Source: Sediminibacterium sp. UBA657
GTDB taxonomy: Bacteria; Bacteroidota; Bacteroidia; Chitinophagales; Chitinophagaceae
DNA length: 64,000 bases
Reading direction: 5' to 3'
Assembly: GCA_002299885.1 (NCBI GenBank)
Contig: DBOB01000003.1
Span: 1-64,000, forward strand
In this document: one piece after another, positions 1 to 8,338 of the stretch
Layout of the letters: each line of letters opens with the position of its first letter
Numbering within the stretch: position 1 is the first letter of the stretch
The notes under the pieces: model-generated
The model's database searches: none
The model's input: only the letters and a program-made list of their open reading frames with translations
What the model was told of the DNA's origin: nothing
Translations under genes and position numbers: made by a program

Positions 1-111
1 GGTTTTTCCCAGTGGACATCCTTATTAGGAATGAATCTGCCAAAACAGATTTGGGAGGGCGAAGGTAGGCTATTTCAGTGGATTTTCAGTCATTTTTGGC
101 TTAAAAATTAG
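1..111 (+). other. Open frame entering from the left edge, unidentified
   Basis: Frame 1 is open from the first base to a TAG at 109-111, giving 36 residues rich in Trp and Phe. It could be the C-terminus of a gene that begins outside the window. Its last 40 bases overlap, on the opposite strand, the end of the endonuclease fragment at 70-261. I recognise no family and a 36-codon open frame can occur by chance. Confidence 0.2.
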
Positions 112-261
112 TGCCACAGGAAAATGGTCACTATACCCGCCCCTAAACTGGTCCCCATTCCAGGTTCTTTTGGGGTAACCAGCGTATCTACCCTGGGTTT
201 CGATCATATCGGGGGTTTTATAAATGATTGATTTGTAGTTGATTAGGTTATTATGAGAAAT
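70..261 (-). pseudogene. C-terminal remnant of an endonuclease/exonuclease/phosphatase family protein
   Basis: Read on the minus strand, 63 codons are open between an in-frame stop at 262-264 and the terminal TAG at 70-72. The translation carries the C-terminal signature of the Bacteroidota EEP family: a GRYAGYPKRTW stretch, then FRGGYSDHFPV, in which the Asp-His pair is the conserved catalytic end of the EEP (DNase I-like) fold. A complete member has about 300-350 residues; everything before the last 60 is missing, and no other frame to the right supplies it before the HNH gene at 341. I read it as a truncated gene left by an insertion or deletion next to the restriction gene. A frameshift with a decayed upstream part is an alternative. 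Confidence 0.6.
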
Positions 262-340
262 TTAATACAGTTAATTTATGACGATCCCAGCCAAACTATA
301 TTAGTATAAAATCAATTTTATTATTGAAAAATTATATTTT

Positions 341-1258
341 GTGAAAAATCAAAATGAAATGAATTATAGACAATATTTTAACAATGAGTTGGAAAATGAA
401 CAAACCGAATACTTTATTTTAGACACTAAAGGAGATGAAGAAACTGGTGATGTAGATTTTGTAAAATATAGCTGGAATACAAAAAGATTTAATAAAATTA
501 AAGAAGGGGACTTAATAATATTTAGAAGACCCGGAAAATCTTCAGAAACTAAAAAGTTTTATTTTTTTGGAGCTGCTAAGTTGGGCCAAGTAGAGGGTGT
601 AGAAAGTGTTACTGGTAGATTAATTAAATGCTACCCCTTTAATGAATTTATTCACCAAAACGATATTGAAGATTTCACTTGGACCTTTAAAACAAAAGGT
701 GAAAATTGGGAACATTTCTTTAATCAATATGGCATGAATAAAATCAACAAAATTGATTTTGAGGAACTACTAAAAATTTCAGATAGTGATGCAGAAGGCG
801 AAAGGGAACCTGAAGCAGAAGCAGAAGCAACAAAAGATATTCAATCAGGTAATTATAATGTAGATGATAAAGAAGGAAGAACTAAAGTAAGAGCTAAACA
901 GCAGGTATTTTCAAATAGCGTCAAAACAAATTATAATAATCAATGTGCAATTTGTTCAATTAGAACTAAAGAATTCCTCATAGCATCACACATAATTCCA
1001 TGGTCTAAAAGAAATGACATTAGAATTAAACCTTCAAACGGAATATGCTTATGCAATTTACATGACAAAGCATTTGACAAAGGATTCATAAGTTTAACCG
1101 ATGATTTAAAAGTAATTATTACTCAAATTAATCTAACTGATGAAAAATTGATAAGTGAGTTAAATAAAATCAAGGGAATAAAAATTTACAAACCAAGCAC
1201 TTTTTCACCTGAAATAGAATTTCTAAAATATCATAGAGACAATATTTTAAGAAAATAA
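341..1258 (+). CDS. HNH endonuclease with N-terminal DNA-reader-like domain (probable modification-dependent restriction enzyme)
   Basis: 305 residues from a GTG at 341; an in-frame ATG at 359 is an alternative start. Residues 1-145 form a compact domain with EGDLIIFRRPG and a following FYFFGAAKLG strand, which resembles PUA/EVE/SRA-like folds that read modified bases (inference, no alignment run). A Glu/Ala-rich linker covers about 147-165. The C-terminal part is an HNH_2-type nuclease: CAIC at 202-205, ASHIIPW at 215-221 with His217, NG at 233-234, and HDKAFDKG at 241-248. Reader plus HNH is the architecture of type IV modification-dependent restriction enzymes. No methylase or partner lies beside it. 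The gene is markedly more AT-rich than its neighbours and sits beside a truncated gene, which suggests horizontal gain. The HNH assignment is firm; the reader domain is less sure. Confidence 0.75.
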   Translation: MKNQNEMNYRQYFNNELENEQTEYFILDTKGDEETGDVDFVKYSWNTKRFNKIKEGDLIIFRRPGKSSETKKFYFFGAAKLGQVEGVESVTGRLIKCYPFNEFIHQNDIEDFTWTFKTKGENWEHFFNQYGMNKINKIDFEELLKISDSDAEGEREPEAEAEATKDIQSGNYNVDDKEGRTKVRAKQQVFSNSVKTNYNNQCAICSIRTKEFLIASHIIPWSKRNDIRIKPSNGICLCNLHDKAFDKGFISLTDDLKVIITQINLTDEKLISELNKIKGIKIYKPSTFSPEIEFLKYHRDNILRK

Positions 1259-1295
1259 AAAAAGGACATTAAAATATTGTTTTATCTAATTCAAA

Positions 1296-1322
1296 AGTTA
1301 TAAAATTTATAACTATTTTTTT
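1296..1322 (+). terminator. Possible intrinsic terminator after the HNH gene
   Basis: A 9-base inverted repeat (AGTTATAAA at 1296-1304, TTTATAACT at 1306-1314) is followed by a run of seven T (1316-1322). The stem is all A/T except one pair at the base, so it is weak; position just downstream of the HNH stop codon is the main support. Confidence 0.4.
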
Positions 1323-1413
1323 AGAATAAGTACATATTTTTTTTATTTAGATTTTAGTTTTCATGTTCATTTTATTAGATGTTTTTACTAATATCTGGGT
1401 ATAAAATCTATTT

Positions 1414-1429
1414 ATGTCACAAGTGACAT
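1414..1429. promoter_or_regulatory. Perfect 7-2-7 inverted repeat upstream of htpG
   Basis: ATGTCAC-AA-GTGACAT is a perfect dyad with a two-base centre, 145 bases before the htpG ATG. Its size and symmetry fit an operator for a dimeric helix-turn-helix regulator. It is not the HrcA/CIRCE sequence. It could belong to htpG control or to the acquired region on its left; no regulator gene lies beside it. Confidence 0.4.
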
Positions 1430-1573
1430 TTTGGTTAGGTCCAAGCGCTGTTCTGGCGCAGCCTGGCTGAAAAATTAACGGTTTTTGACCCATTTTACAG
1501 CACCAACTTGTCAGCTTGGCAGAAGCCTAGCTTTGGTCCTTATTTTGCAATAGTAGAACCAAACGATATAACT

Positions 1574-3457
1574 ATGCAAAAAGGTCAAATAAGAGTTCAG
1601 ACAGAGAACATCTTTCCAATCATTAAAAAATTCCTTTATAGTGACCACGAAATTTTTGTTCGTGAATTAGTGAGTAATGCAGTGGATGCATCCCAAAAAT
1701 TAAAAACATTAAGCTCAAAAGGCGAAGTAAAAGGAGACATAGGGGATTTAAGAGTAGATGTGATTGTGGATGCAAAAGAAAAAACAATTTCTATCATTGA
1801 CAACGGTATTGGTATGTCTGCCGAAGAAGTGGACAAGTACATTAACCAAGTCGCTTTTAGTGGTGCAGAGGAATTTGTAACTAAATACCAAGATGCTAGC
1901 ATCATTGGTCATTTTGGTTTAGGATTTTATAGCTCATTTATGGTGAGTGATAAAGTAGATATTTATACTAAGAGTCATACAGATGCACCAGGTGTTTTCT
2001 GGAGTTGTGATGGCAGTCCTAGTTATGAATTATACGAGGTAGATTATTGCAATAGAGGTACTAAGATTGTGATGCATATCAATGAAGAAAGTAAAGAATT
2101 CTTAGAGCCGTCAAGAGTAAAATCTATTTTGGATCGTTTCTGTAAATTCTTACCTGTCGCAATTTATTTTAAAGATGCGAATGAGGCACCTGCTGAAACT
2201 AAAACAACTGACGGGGCTGATGATGCTGCAATAGAAGTTGAAAAGCCAATCAATAATACCAATCCTATCTGGGTTAAAAAGCCAGCCGATTTAACCAAAG
2301 AAGATTATGTAAAATTCTACAAAGAATTGTATCCATTTGGTGAGACGCCTTTATTCTGGATCCATTTAAATGTAGATTATCCATTTAACTTAACAGGTAT
2401 TTTATATTTCCCTAAAATCAAACAAAGCTATGAGATCCAAAAGGACAAGATCCAATTGTATTGCAATCAAGTGTTTGTAACGGATGAAGTAAAAGATATC
2501 GTTCCAGAGTTCTTGATGTTATTACATGGTGTGATTGACAGTCCAGACATTCCTTTGAATGTAAGTAGAAGTTATTTACAAGGGGATCCTAACGTGAAAA
2601 AGATCAATGCGCATATCACTAAAAAAGTAGCAGATAAATTAGAAGAGATTTTCAACAATGACAGAAAAGCATTTGAAGAAAAGTGGGAGAGCTTAGGATT
2701 GTTTGTAAAATATGGTATGATCACAGACGATAAATTCCTAGAAAAAGGAAATAAGTTTTTGATTTTAGAAGATGCTGCAGAAGCAGGTAAGTTTTATACT
2801 TTAGATGAATACAAAACCACCACAGAAGCGACTCAAAAAAATAAAGAAGGTAAGCAAGTCTTATTGTACACGACCAATCCGGTTGGGCAAGACGCTTTCA
2901 TACAAGCAGCAGTAGGTAAGGGGTACAAGGTGATTAAGTTGGAGACAATGGTGGACGCTGCCTTTATCAATAATGTAGAAATGAAATGGGAAGGCGTTCA
3001 ATTTGTAAGAGTGGATGCCGATGTGGTAGATAATTTAATCGACAAGCAAGAAAATATAGATTCAGTTTTATCTAAAGAAGAAGTGGAGCAAGCTAAAAAA
3101 TTATTTGAATTCCAAATTCCTGAAACAACCATTACAGTAGAAGTGAAAGGCCTTAGCCAAGATGTTGCTCCTGTAATTGCTACAAGACCTGAGTTCATGC
3201 GTCGTATGAAAGATATGGCTGGCATGAGTGGTGGAGGAATGAATGCATTTTATGCGCAAATGCCAGACGAAGTACACTTAACCATAAATGGCAATCACCC
3301 AATTTATCAAACCTTGTTAAAGGAAACGAATACAGACAAACAACAAAAGCAAGCAAGGAATTTAGCCGACTTAGCCTTGTTGTCTCAAGGACTATTAAAG
3401 GGTGCTGAATTAACAAGCTTTATCAATCGTTCTGTAGAATTGACTAGTCAAAGCTAG
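1574..3457 (+). CDS. htpG: Molecular chaperone HtpG (Hsp90)
   Basis: 627 residues, usual for bacterial Hsp90, an ATP-dependent cytosolic chaperone. The ATPase domain shows all three GHKL motifs: ELVSNAVDAS near 31-40 (catalytic Glu31, Asn35), IDNGIGMS near 76-83, and GHFGLGFYSSF near 112. The middle domain carries LNVSRSYLQGD, with the Arg that contacts the gamma phosphate. The frame is open further upstream to a TTG at 1508, but those 22 residues have no counterpart in HtpG and the ATG at 1574 gives the normal N-terminus, so I start there. The gene stands alone, converging on recJ with a shared hairpin terminator. Stress control is expected but no CIRCE or recognised heat-shock promoter was seen. 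Confidence 0.96.
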   Translation: MQKGQIRVQTENIFPIIKKFLYSDHEIFVRELVSNAVDASQKLKTLSSKGEVKGDIGDLRVDVIVDAKEKTISIIDNGIGMSAEEVDKYINQVAFSGAEEFVTKYQDASIIGHFGLGFYSSFMVSDKVDIYTKSHTDAPGVFWSCDGSPSYELYEVDYCNRGTKIVMHINEESKEFLEPSRVKSILDRFCKFLPVAIYFKDANEAPAETKTTDGADDAAIEVEKPINNTNPIWVKKPADLTKEDYVKFYKELYPFGETPLFWIHLNVDYPFNLTGILYFPKIKQSYEIQKDKIQLYCNQVFVTDEVKDIVPEFLMLLHGVIDSPDIPLNVSRSYLQGDPNVKKINAHITKKVADKLEEIFNNDRKAFEEKWESLGLFVKYGMITDDKFLEKGNKFLILEDAAEAGKFYTLDEYKTTTEATQKNKEGKQVLLYTTNPVGQDAFIQAAVGKGYKVIKLETMVDAAFINNVEMKWEGVQFVRVDADVVDNLIDKQENIDSVLSKEEVEQAKKLFEFQIPETTITVEVKGLSQDVAPVIATRPEFMRRMKDMAGMSGGGMNAFYAQMPDEVHLTINGNHPIYQTLLKETNTDKQQKQARNLADLALLSQGLLKGAELTSFINRSVELTSQS

Positions 3458-3486
3458 AAAGAATCTGTATTGAAGTTTTATAGATC

Positions 3487-3520
3487 AACGAGCCCGAATT
3501 AATTTGGGCTCGTTTCTTTT
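3487..3520 (+). terminator. Terminator between htpG and recJ
   Basis: AACGAGCCC (3487-3495) pairs with GGGCTCGTT (3506-3514), a perfect 9-base stem with a 10-base loop, followed by TCTTTT on the plus strand. It lies 30 bases after the htpG stop and runs into the last codons of recJ (stop complement at 3499-3501), so the 3' end of recJ doubles as half of the htpG terminator. Confidence 0.8.
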
Positions 3521-5202
3521 AGGTCTATCACTTGCATTTGGATAGACTGTGTGCCCTGCCATTCGTTCAATTGTAATTGAAAAACAATATCAAATGGTTT
3601 GCCTGATTTTACGATTTCAATTTTCTCTGGCATATTGTAGCCAATGCCTCTAACACTATTATTGCCTTGTGTAAGGTTAAAACTTATATGTGCTTCTTTT
3701 ACCAATTTTGAATATCCTGTGTCACGCACATTTTTTGCCAGAAAAATAGGGCGCATATTGTCTGGTCCAAATGGTTCCATTTGCGCGATGATCTGGAAAA
3801 ACTGCATGCTAATTTGGTCCAATGGCAATAGTGCATTAATTAAAATTTCTGGCACCATTTGTTCGGGTGTAATTCTTTCTGCTACTGCTTTTTCAAAGGC
3901 TTCTTTAAATGCTTCTAACTTGTCTATACTCAATGTCATTCCTGCTGCAGCAAAGTGTCCACCATAGCCTAAAAGGTGTTCCCTGCATGCATGTAAGGCT
4001 TCATATAAATTAAAGCCTTGTACACTTCTGGCGCTGCCCGAAACGATATCGCCATTTTGTGTGAGTACAATAGTGGGCTTATAATGTTTTTCTATCAACC
4101 TACTTGCTACAATACCCACCACGCCTTTATGCCAATGGGGTTGAAACACCACAGTCGATTTTTTATTTAAATGTATAGGGTCATTTTCAATTTCTGCAAA
4201 CGCTTCTTCTGAAATACTACTATCAGCTTCTCTTCTGTCTAAATTATCTTGTTGTAAAAGGGAAGCCACATCCAATGCACCTTGGTAGGATGCTTCTATA
4301 AATAGTTGTACTGCTTTTTTTGCATCATCCATCCTGCCCGCTGCATTGATTCTTGGTGCAACAGCAAAAACTAAATTACCAATTCTGATTGGCCTATTTT
4401 GTTTTGCTAATTCTAACAATGCTAAAATACCATGACTTGGATTTTCATTCACTTTATCTAAACCAAAAAACGCCATCGTCCTGTTTTCATCAGTAAGAGG
4501 TACAATGTCTGCTGCAATGGCGGTAGCCACAAGGTCTAAATATTGCAAATAACTTTCTTCTGGTAAATTATAAGTTTGAGCGAGTGCTGTGATTAATTTA
4601 AAAACTACGCCACATCCACATAGTTCTTTATACGGATAGCCACAATCCGTTTGCTTGGCATTTAAAATCGCAATAGCTGGTGGTAAAATTGGATCGGGTA
4701 GATGGTGGTCACAAATAATAAAGTCAATTCCTAATTCTTTTGCATAAGTAATTAGTTCTGTTGACTTAATGCCACAATCCACCGAAATGATTAAACTTAT
4801 TCCAGTCGCTTTTGCATGATCGATACCCATTTTTGATACGCCATATCCTTCTCTATAACGATGTGGAATATAAAAGTCTATGGTTGGGTGTATATTTTTT
4901 AAGAACTGGTACAATGTCGCAACCGATGTAGTGCCATCAACATCATAATCACCAAAGACCATGATGGATTCATTTTGATCAAATGCTTTGGTAATTCTAG
5001 AGACAGCTTTATCCATGTCCTTCATCAACCATGGGTCATGCAGGTCGTTTAAAGAAGGTCTAAAAAACTGCTTTGCTTTATCAAAGTCTTCTATACCTCT
5101 TTGTACCAAAAGTTCGCATAAAATAGGATGTATTTTAAGTGCTGTCTGAAGTGCAGCCACTTTAGACGCATCGGCCTCCAATATATTCCAGCGTTTTTCC
5201 AT
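3499..5202 (-). CDS. recJ: Single-stranded-DNA-specific exonuclease RecJ
   Basis: 567 residues, normal for RecJ, the 5'-3' ssDNA exonuclease of recombination and mismatch repair. The DHH phosphoesterase motifs appear in order: FGDYDVDGTTS near 83-93, SVDCGI near 140, CDHHLPD near 164-170, then GCGVVFKL. The DHHA1 part has SARSVQGFNL and GYGGHFAAAGM with the conserved Gly-Gly-His. A C-terminal OB-like region follows. The ATG at 5202 overlaps the last base of the polyprenyl synthase stop (TAATG), which implies translational coupling. It is the last gene of a three-gene minus-strand group with the HAD phosphatase and the prenyl synthase. Confidence 0.95.
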   Translation of the reverse strand: MEKRWNILEADASKVAALQTALKIHPILCELLVQRGIEDFDKAKQFFRPSLNDLHDPWLMKDMDKAVSRITKAFDQNESIMVFGDYDVDGTTSVATLYQFLKNIHPTIDFYIPHRYREGYGVSKMGIDHAKATGISLIISVDCGIKSTELITYAKELGIDFIICDHHLPDPILPPAIAILNAKQTDCGYPYKELCGCGVVFKLITALAQTYNLPEESYLQYLDLVATAIAADIVPLTDENRTMAFFGLDKVNENPSHGILALLELAKQNRPIRIGNLVFAVAPRINAAGRMDDAKKAVQLFIEASYQGALDVASLLQQDNLDRREADSSISEEAFAEIENDPIHLNKKSTVVFQPHWHKGVVGIVASRLIEKHYKPTIVLTQNGDIVSGSARSVQGFNLYEALHACREHLLGYGGHFAAAGMTLSIDKLEAFKEAFEKAVAERITPEQMVPEILINALLPLDQISMQFFQIIAQMEPFGPDNMRPIFLAKNVRDTGYSKLVKEAHISFNLTQGNNSVRGIGYNMPEKIEIVKSGKPFDIVFQLQLNEWQGTQSIQMQVIDLKETSPN

Positions 5203-6164
5203 TAATATTTTCTGTCAGTTGTATAGCGCACCAATTCTTCTAAGGCGTCTCTTGTAATGGATGGCGGGAAACTATGTAAAACAAGTAATGCTTTGTCTCT
5301 GTATTCGATCATTTTTGCTTGCGCATATTCTATACCACCTAATTGCTTCACATTGTCAATGACGAATTTGACTTTTCGCTTGTCATTGTTATTATTTTTA
5401 ACAATATATACAATCTCTTTTTTTAAGGCTGGGCTACATTTTTGTAATATGTGAATTAAAGGCAGGGTTAGTTTCTTCTCTTTGATATCATTGCCTGTTG
5501 GCTTACCAATCACTACATCGCCATAATCAAATAAGTCGTCTTTAATTTGAAATGCCATCCCTACGTATTCCCCAAAGTCCTTCATCTTTTGTATTTGCTC
5601 CTGGTCCTTTGTAACGGAGGATGCACCCGCAGCGCAGCTTGAGGAAAGTAGACTTGCTGTTTTACCATAAATGATTTCATAGTAAACAGATTCGTCAAAA
5701 TTTAAATTTCTTGTTTTCTCCATTTGCAATAACTCGCCTTCACTCATTTTTTTAACAGCATCAGATAAGATGGTTAAAATTTCAAAGTCTTTATTTTCTA
5801 GAGATAGCAATAATCCTTTAGAGAGTAAATAATCGCCCACTAAAACAGCAATTTTATTTTTCCATAAAGCATTGATTGAAAAAAAACCTCTTCTTTCTAG
5901 TGCATCGTCTACTACATCATCATGCACCAATGTGGCAGTATGTAATAATTCCACTAAAGATGCTGCACGGTAGCTAGCATCATTGATTTCGCCATTGAGT
6001 TTTGCAGAAAGTAAAACAAACATAGGTCTCATTTGCTTTCCCTTTCTTTTGACAATATATTGCATGATACGGTCTAGTAAGGAAACCCTACTTTTAACCG
6101 CCTCCTTGAAATGCATTTCAAAAAGTTCTAATTCTTTGCCAATGATTTTTTTTGCTAATTCCAT
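5202..6164 (-). CDS. Trans-polyprenyl diphosphate synthase (IspB-like)
   Basis: 320 residues. It condenses isopentenyl diphosphate with an allylic diphosphate to make the long prenyl chain of menaquinone or related lipids. First Asp-rich motif HDDVVDD at about 81-87 and second motif KDDLFDYG at about 208-215 bind Mg and diphosphate; GKQMRP near 42-47 binds IPP. Product length cannot be read reliably, but the size and an Ala-Thr pair rather than aromatic residues just before the first motif fit a long-chain (octaprenyl-type) enzyme. The stop overlaps the recJ start by one base; the HAD phosphatase ends 57 bases upstream. Confidence 0.88.
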   Translation of the reverse strand: MELAKKIIGKELELFEMHFKEAVKSRVSLLDRIMQYIVKRKGKQMRPMFVLLSAKLNGEINDASYRAASLVELLHTATLVHDDVVDDALERRGFFSINALWKNKIAVLVGDYLLSKGLLLSLENKDFEILTILSDAVKKMSEGELLQMEKTRNLNFDESVYYEIIYGKTASLLSSSCAAGASSVTKDQEQIQKMKDFGEYVGMAFQIKDDLFDYGDVVIGKPTGNDIKEKKLTLPLIHILQKCSPALKKEIVYIVKNNNNDKRKVKFVIDNVKQLGGIEYAQAKMIEYRDKALLVLHSFPPSITRDALEELVRYTTDRKY

Positions 6165-6221
6165 TTACGGATGCAATTTAACTTGTATTTAGGGAAGCAA
6201 TGTGTTTTTTTTTAGCTTGAT

Positions 6222-6881
6222 TTAAGCTAACATATCAAAATGGAGCGCCCCAAAATTTTGTAAGGAGGATAGCTTTAGATCTGCTGCTGCCCAATGCTCT
6301 TGTTTTAGAGCTTCAGCTGCTGGAACCACCACACAGGTCATCCTTGCTGCTTTGGCTGCTAACATGCCATAAAAAGAATCTTCGAAGCAGATGCATGCAA
6401 GCGGTGATATATGAAGGGCATTTGCACAATCTAAATAAACCTGAGGATGCGGCTTTGCATAGGGAAGATTTTGTGCTGAACAACTTGCATGAATTAGACT
6501 GCGAATGCCAAGCTTATCTTTTACCCACTCAATTAATGCAGGAGGGGAAGATGTGGCAAGTCCAATTTTAAATTCCTTTGCTATAAAAAACTGAAAAATA
6601 TGTTCTACTCCTGGCATCAAAGTGGCTTCTTTATCTATATACAACATCGCTTGATCAATCACTCTTTGTTCTGCTCTTTCATATTCGGTGGATGGTATTT
6701 TATACTCATGTAACCAATGCGCTACAAATTCTTTTGATCTAAGTCCAGTAGTGGTCGCATATTGCGCTTCTGTTAAACTGATACCATATTGTCTAAAGAT
6801 TTCAGCAGCTGCTTTATTCCAAAGCGGTTCACTGTTGATTAATAAACCATCTATATCAAAAATTACAGCAGTTTTTTTCAT
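6222..6881 (-). CDS. HAD-family sugar phosphatase, HxpB (YniC)-like
   Basis: 219 residues, a beta-phosphoglucomutase-type HAD hydrolase. Motif I is FDIDGLLINSEPLW (Asp9 nucleophile, Asp11 acid/base); motif II is the Ser of ATSSPP near 110; motif III is KPHPQVYLDC near 143; motif IV is CFEDSFYGM near 165. KPHPQVYLDCA, KAARM and VVPAAEA closely match what I recall of E. coli HxpB/YniC, which dephosphorylates hexitol phosphates and 2-deoxyglucose 6-phosphate, so that specificity is likely but not proven. First gene of the group leading to prenyl synthase and recJ. A near-consensus -7 element (TATCTTTA) lies four bases before its ATG. Confidence 0.85.
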   Translation of the reverse strand: MKKTAVIFDIDGLLINSEPLWNKAAAEIFRQYGISLTEAQYATTTGLRSKEFVAHWLHEYKIPSTEYERAEQRVIDQAMLYIDKEATLMPGVEHIFQFFIAKEFKIGLATSSPPALIEWVKDKLGIRSLIHASCSAQNLPYAKPHPQVYLDCANALHISPLACICFEDSFYGMLAAKAARMTCVVVPAAEALKQEHWAAADLKLSSLQNFGALHFDMLA

Positions 6882-6968
6882 TGTTTAAAGATACAAATAG
6901 TTGGTTAAACAGGACAAGTCTATTATGATAATATGTAGTATATTGCGAATCAAATTAGTAGCCAAATT

Positions 6969-7742
6969 ATGCGTGTACTAGATTATTTAAAGCAAATCAA
7001 GATTTTTCGTTCCATTATTTATGGAATCGTAGGATTGTTTACCTATCCTGGGCTTGCTTTATTTAATGAAATGAATATTGAGGGTACTGAACATCTTGAA
7101 GATCTACCTAAGCAGAACGTTCTTTTTGTGAGCAATCACCAAACTTATTTTGCAGACGTAATCACTTTTGTTCATATTTTTTGCGCTGTTAAATGGAAAA
7201 AGTTCAATCGTTTAGGCATCCCTTATTATTTGTTGAATCCATTTACCAATGTTTATTTTATTGCAGCAGAAGAGACAATGAATGATAACTGGATTTCTAA
7301 ATTATTTAAATTAGGTGGAGCACTTACAGTTAAGAGAACTTGGAGAGCAGAGGGAAAGGATGTAGAAAGACAAAGAGATGTAGTAGACACACAAAAAATT
7401 GACAAAGCATTAGCAAAAAGTTGGGTGATTACTTTTCCACAAGGCACTACAAAACCTTTTGCACCAGGCAGAAAAGGCACTGCGCATATTATTAAGAACA
7501 ATCATCCTATTGTCATTCCAGTAGTGATCAATGGATTTTGGCGTGCGTTTACAAAAAAAGGGCTAACGTATAAAAAAGTAGGTACGCCGCTGACCATCAG
7601 ATTCAAAGCGCCTTTAGAGATAGATTATACCGGTTCTGTGGAACAAATTTTAGACCAAGTTATGGACGCCATTGAGCAGAGTAAGGACTACATGCTTAAA
7701 GGGAAGCACCACGCAATGAAATTGGTTGAAAACAAAGTGTAG
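6969..7742 (+). CDS. 1-acyl-glycerol-3-phosphate acyltransferase family protein
   Basis: 257 residues, PlsC-type membrane-associated acyltransferase, probably adding the second acyl chain in phospholipid synthesis. A hydrophobic N-terminal segment (about 12-32) precedes the acyltransferase domain. The catalytic block reads NHQTYFAD at 56-63 and the glycerol-phosphate block FPQGTTKPFAPGRKG near 156. Two differences from the textbook family are visible: five residues instead of four separate the catalytic His57 and Asp63, and FPEGT is FPQGT. VIPVVINGFW then follows as the fourth block. Divergent from the HAD gene, convergent with the thioesterase 14 bases away. The exact acyl acceptor is uncertain. 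Confidence 0.85.
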   Translation: MRVLDYLKQIKIFRSIIYGIVGLFTYPGLALFNEMNIEGTEHLEDLPKQNVLFVSNHQTYFADVITFVHIFCAVKWKKFNRLGIPYYLLNPFTNVYFIAAEETMNDNWISKLFKLGGALTVKRTWRAEGKDVERQRDVVDTQKIDKALAKSWVITFPQGTTKPFAPGRKGTAHIIKNNHPIVIPVVINGFWRAFTKKGLTYKKVGTPLTIRFKAPLEIDYTGSVEQILDQVMDAIEQSKDYMLKGKHHAMKLVENKV

Positions 7743-7756
7743 AAAGTTAAAAAGAC

Positions 7757-8281
7757 TTATTCTCCCTCTTCTTTTACAAACAATGCCTTTAATTCAGTGG
7801 CATCATCTGGCTTCATCTTTCCTGCAAGGATTAAACGTAATTGTCTTCTTCTTAATGCACTTGCATAATATTTTTTTTCCTCTTCGGTTTCTGCAATAAT
7901 GGCTGGTACTTTTTTTGGTTGCTTTTGAGCGTCTAATGCGACAAAAGTAAAATAGGCTTCATTGCTTAATACCCTGGTTTGCTCAATCGTATTTTGATTC
8001 CAAACCTTTAAGTGTATTTCCATCGATGTCGTAAAAGCCCTTGTTACCTTAGCTTCTATACAAATTACGTTACCTAATTTAATGGGTGTCTTAAAACTAA
8101 TATTGTCCACCGATGCGGTCATGGCACCTGAATTACAATGTTTAGCAGCAGAAAGATACGCAGCGATATCCATCCAATACATGAGTCTTCCTCCCATTAA
8201 ATCTCCGTAGGTATTGGTGTCATTGGGTAAAACCAATTCGTTCATTGTCGTGTAAGAGGCTGATGCTGTTTTTGCTTCCAT
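7757..8281 (-). CDS. Acyl-CoA thioesterase (hotdog fold)
   Basis: 174 residues, one BFIT/YciA-type hotdog domain that hydrolyses acyl-CoA to free acid and CoA in the cytosol. LPNDTNTYGDLMGGRLMYWMD near 18-38 is the family signature: the Asn/Thr/Gly turn followed by the GGxLMxxMD helix whose Asp is catalytic. ASVDNISFKTPIKLGNVI is the second strand block. The charged C-terminal tail beyond about residue 130 is typical of Bacteroidota members. Monocistronic by layout. A near-consensus element TACCTTCG lies about 35 bases before the ATG. Confidence 0.9.
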   Translation of the reverse strand: MEAKTASASYTTMNELVLPNDTNTYGDLMGGRLMYWMDIAAYLSAAKHCNSGAMTASVDNISFKTPIKLGNVICIEAKVTRAFTTSMEIHLKVWNQNTIEQTRVLSNEAYFTFVALDAQKQPKKVPAIIAETEEEKKYYASALRRRQLRLILAGKMKPDDATELKALFVKEEGE

Positions 8282-8338
8282 AAAATCAATTAGTTTATAA
8301 TTGAATACGAAGGTACAACTATCCTATATACTAGTTCA

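Larger units (their letters stand above)
1259..1573. other. 315-base spacer between the HNH gene and htpG
   Basis: The left part (about 1259-1410) is extremely AT-rich like the HNH gene; from about 1440 the composition returns to that of the chromosome, so the right border of acquired DNA may lie near 1400-1440. It holds the weak terminator at 1296-1322 and the perfect dyad at 1414-1429. I see no convincing reading frame, no CIRCE element and no clear TAnnTTTG promoter for htpG. Confidence 0.5.

Noticed and set aside
1508..1573. 22-codon N-terminal extension of HtpG from a TTG
   Set aside because: The extra residues are not part of any HtpG, and the ATG at 1574 gives the standard N-terminus.
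1360..1573. CIRCE/HrcA element before htpG
   Set aside because: The dyad present (ATGTCAC-AA-GTGACAT) differs from the CIRCE consensus in sequence and spacing.
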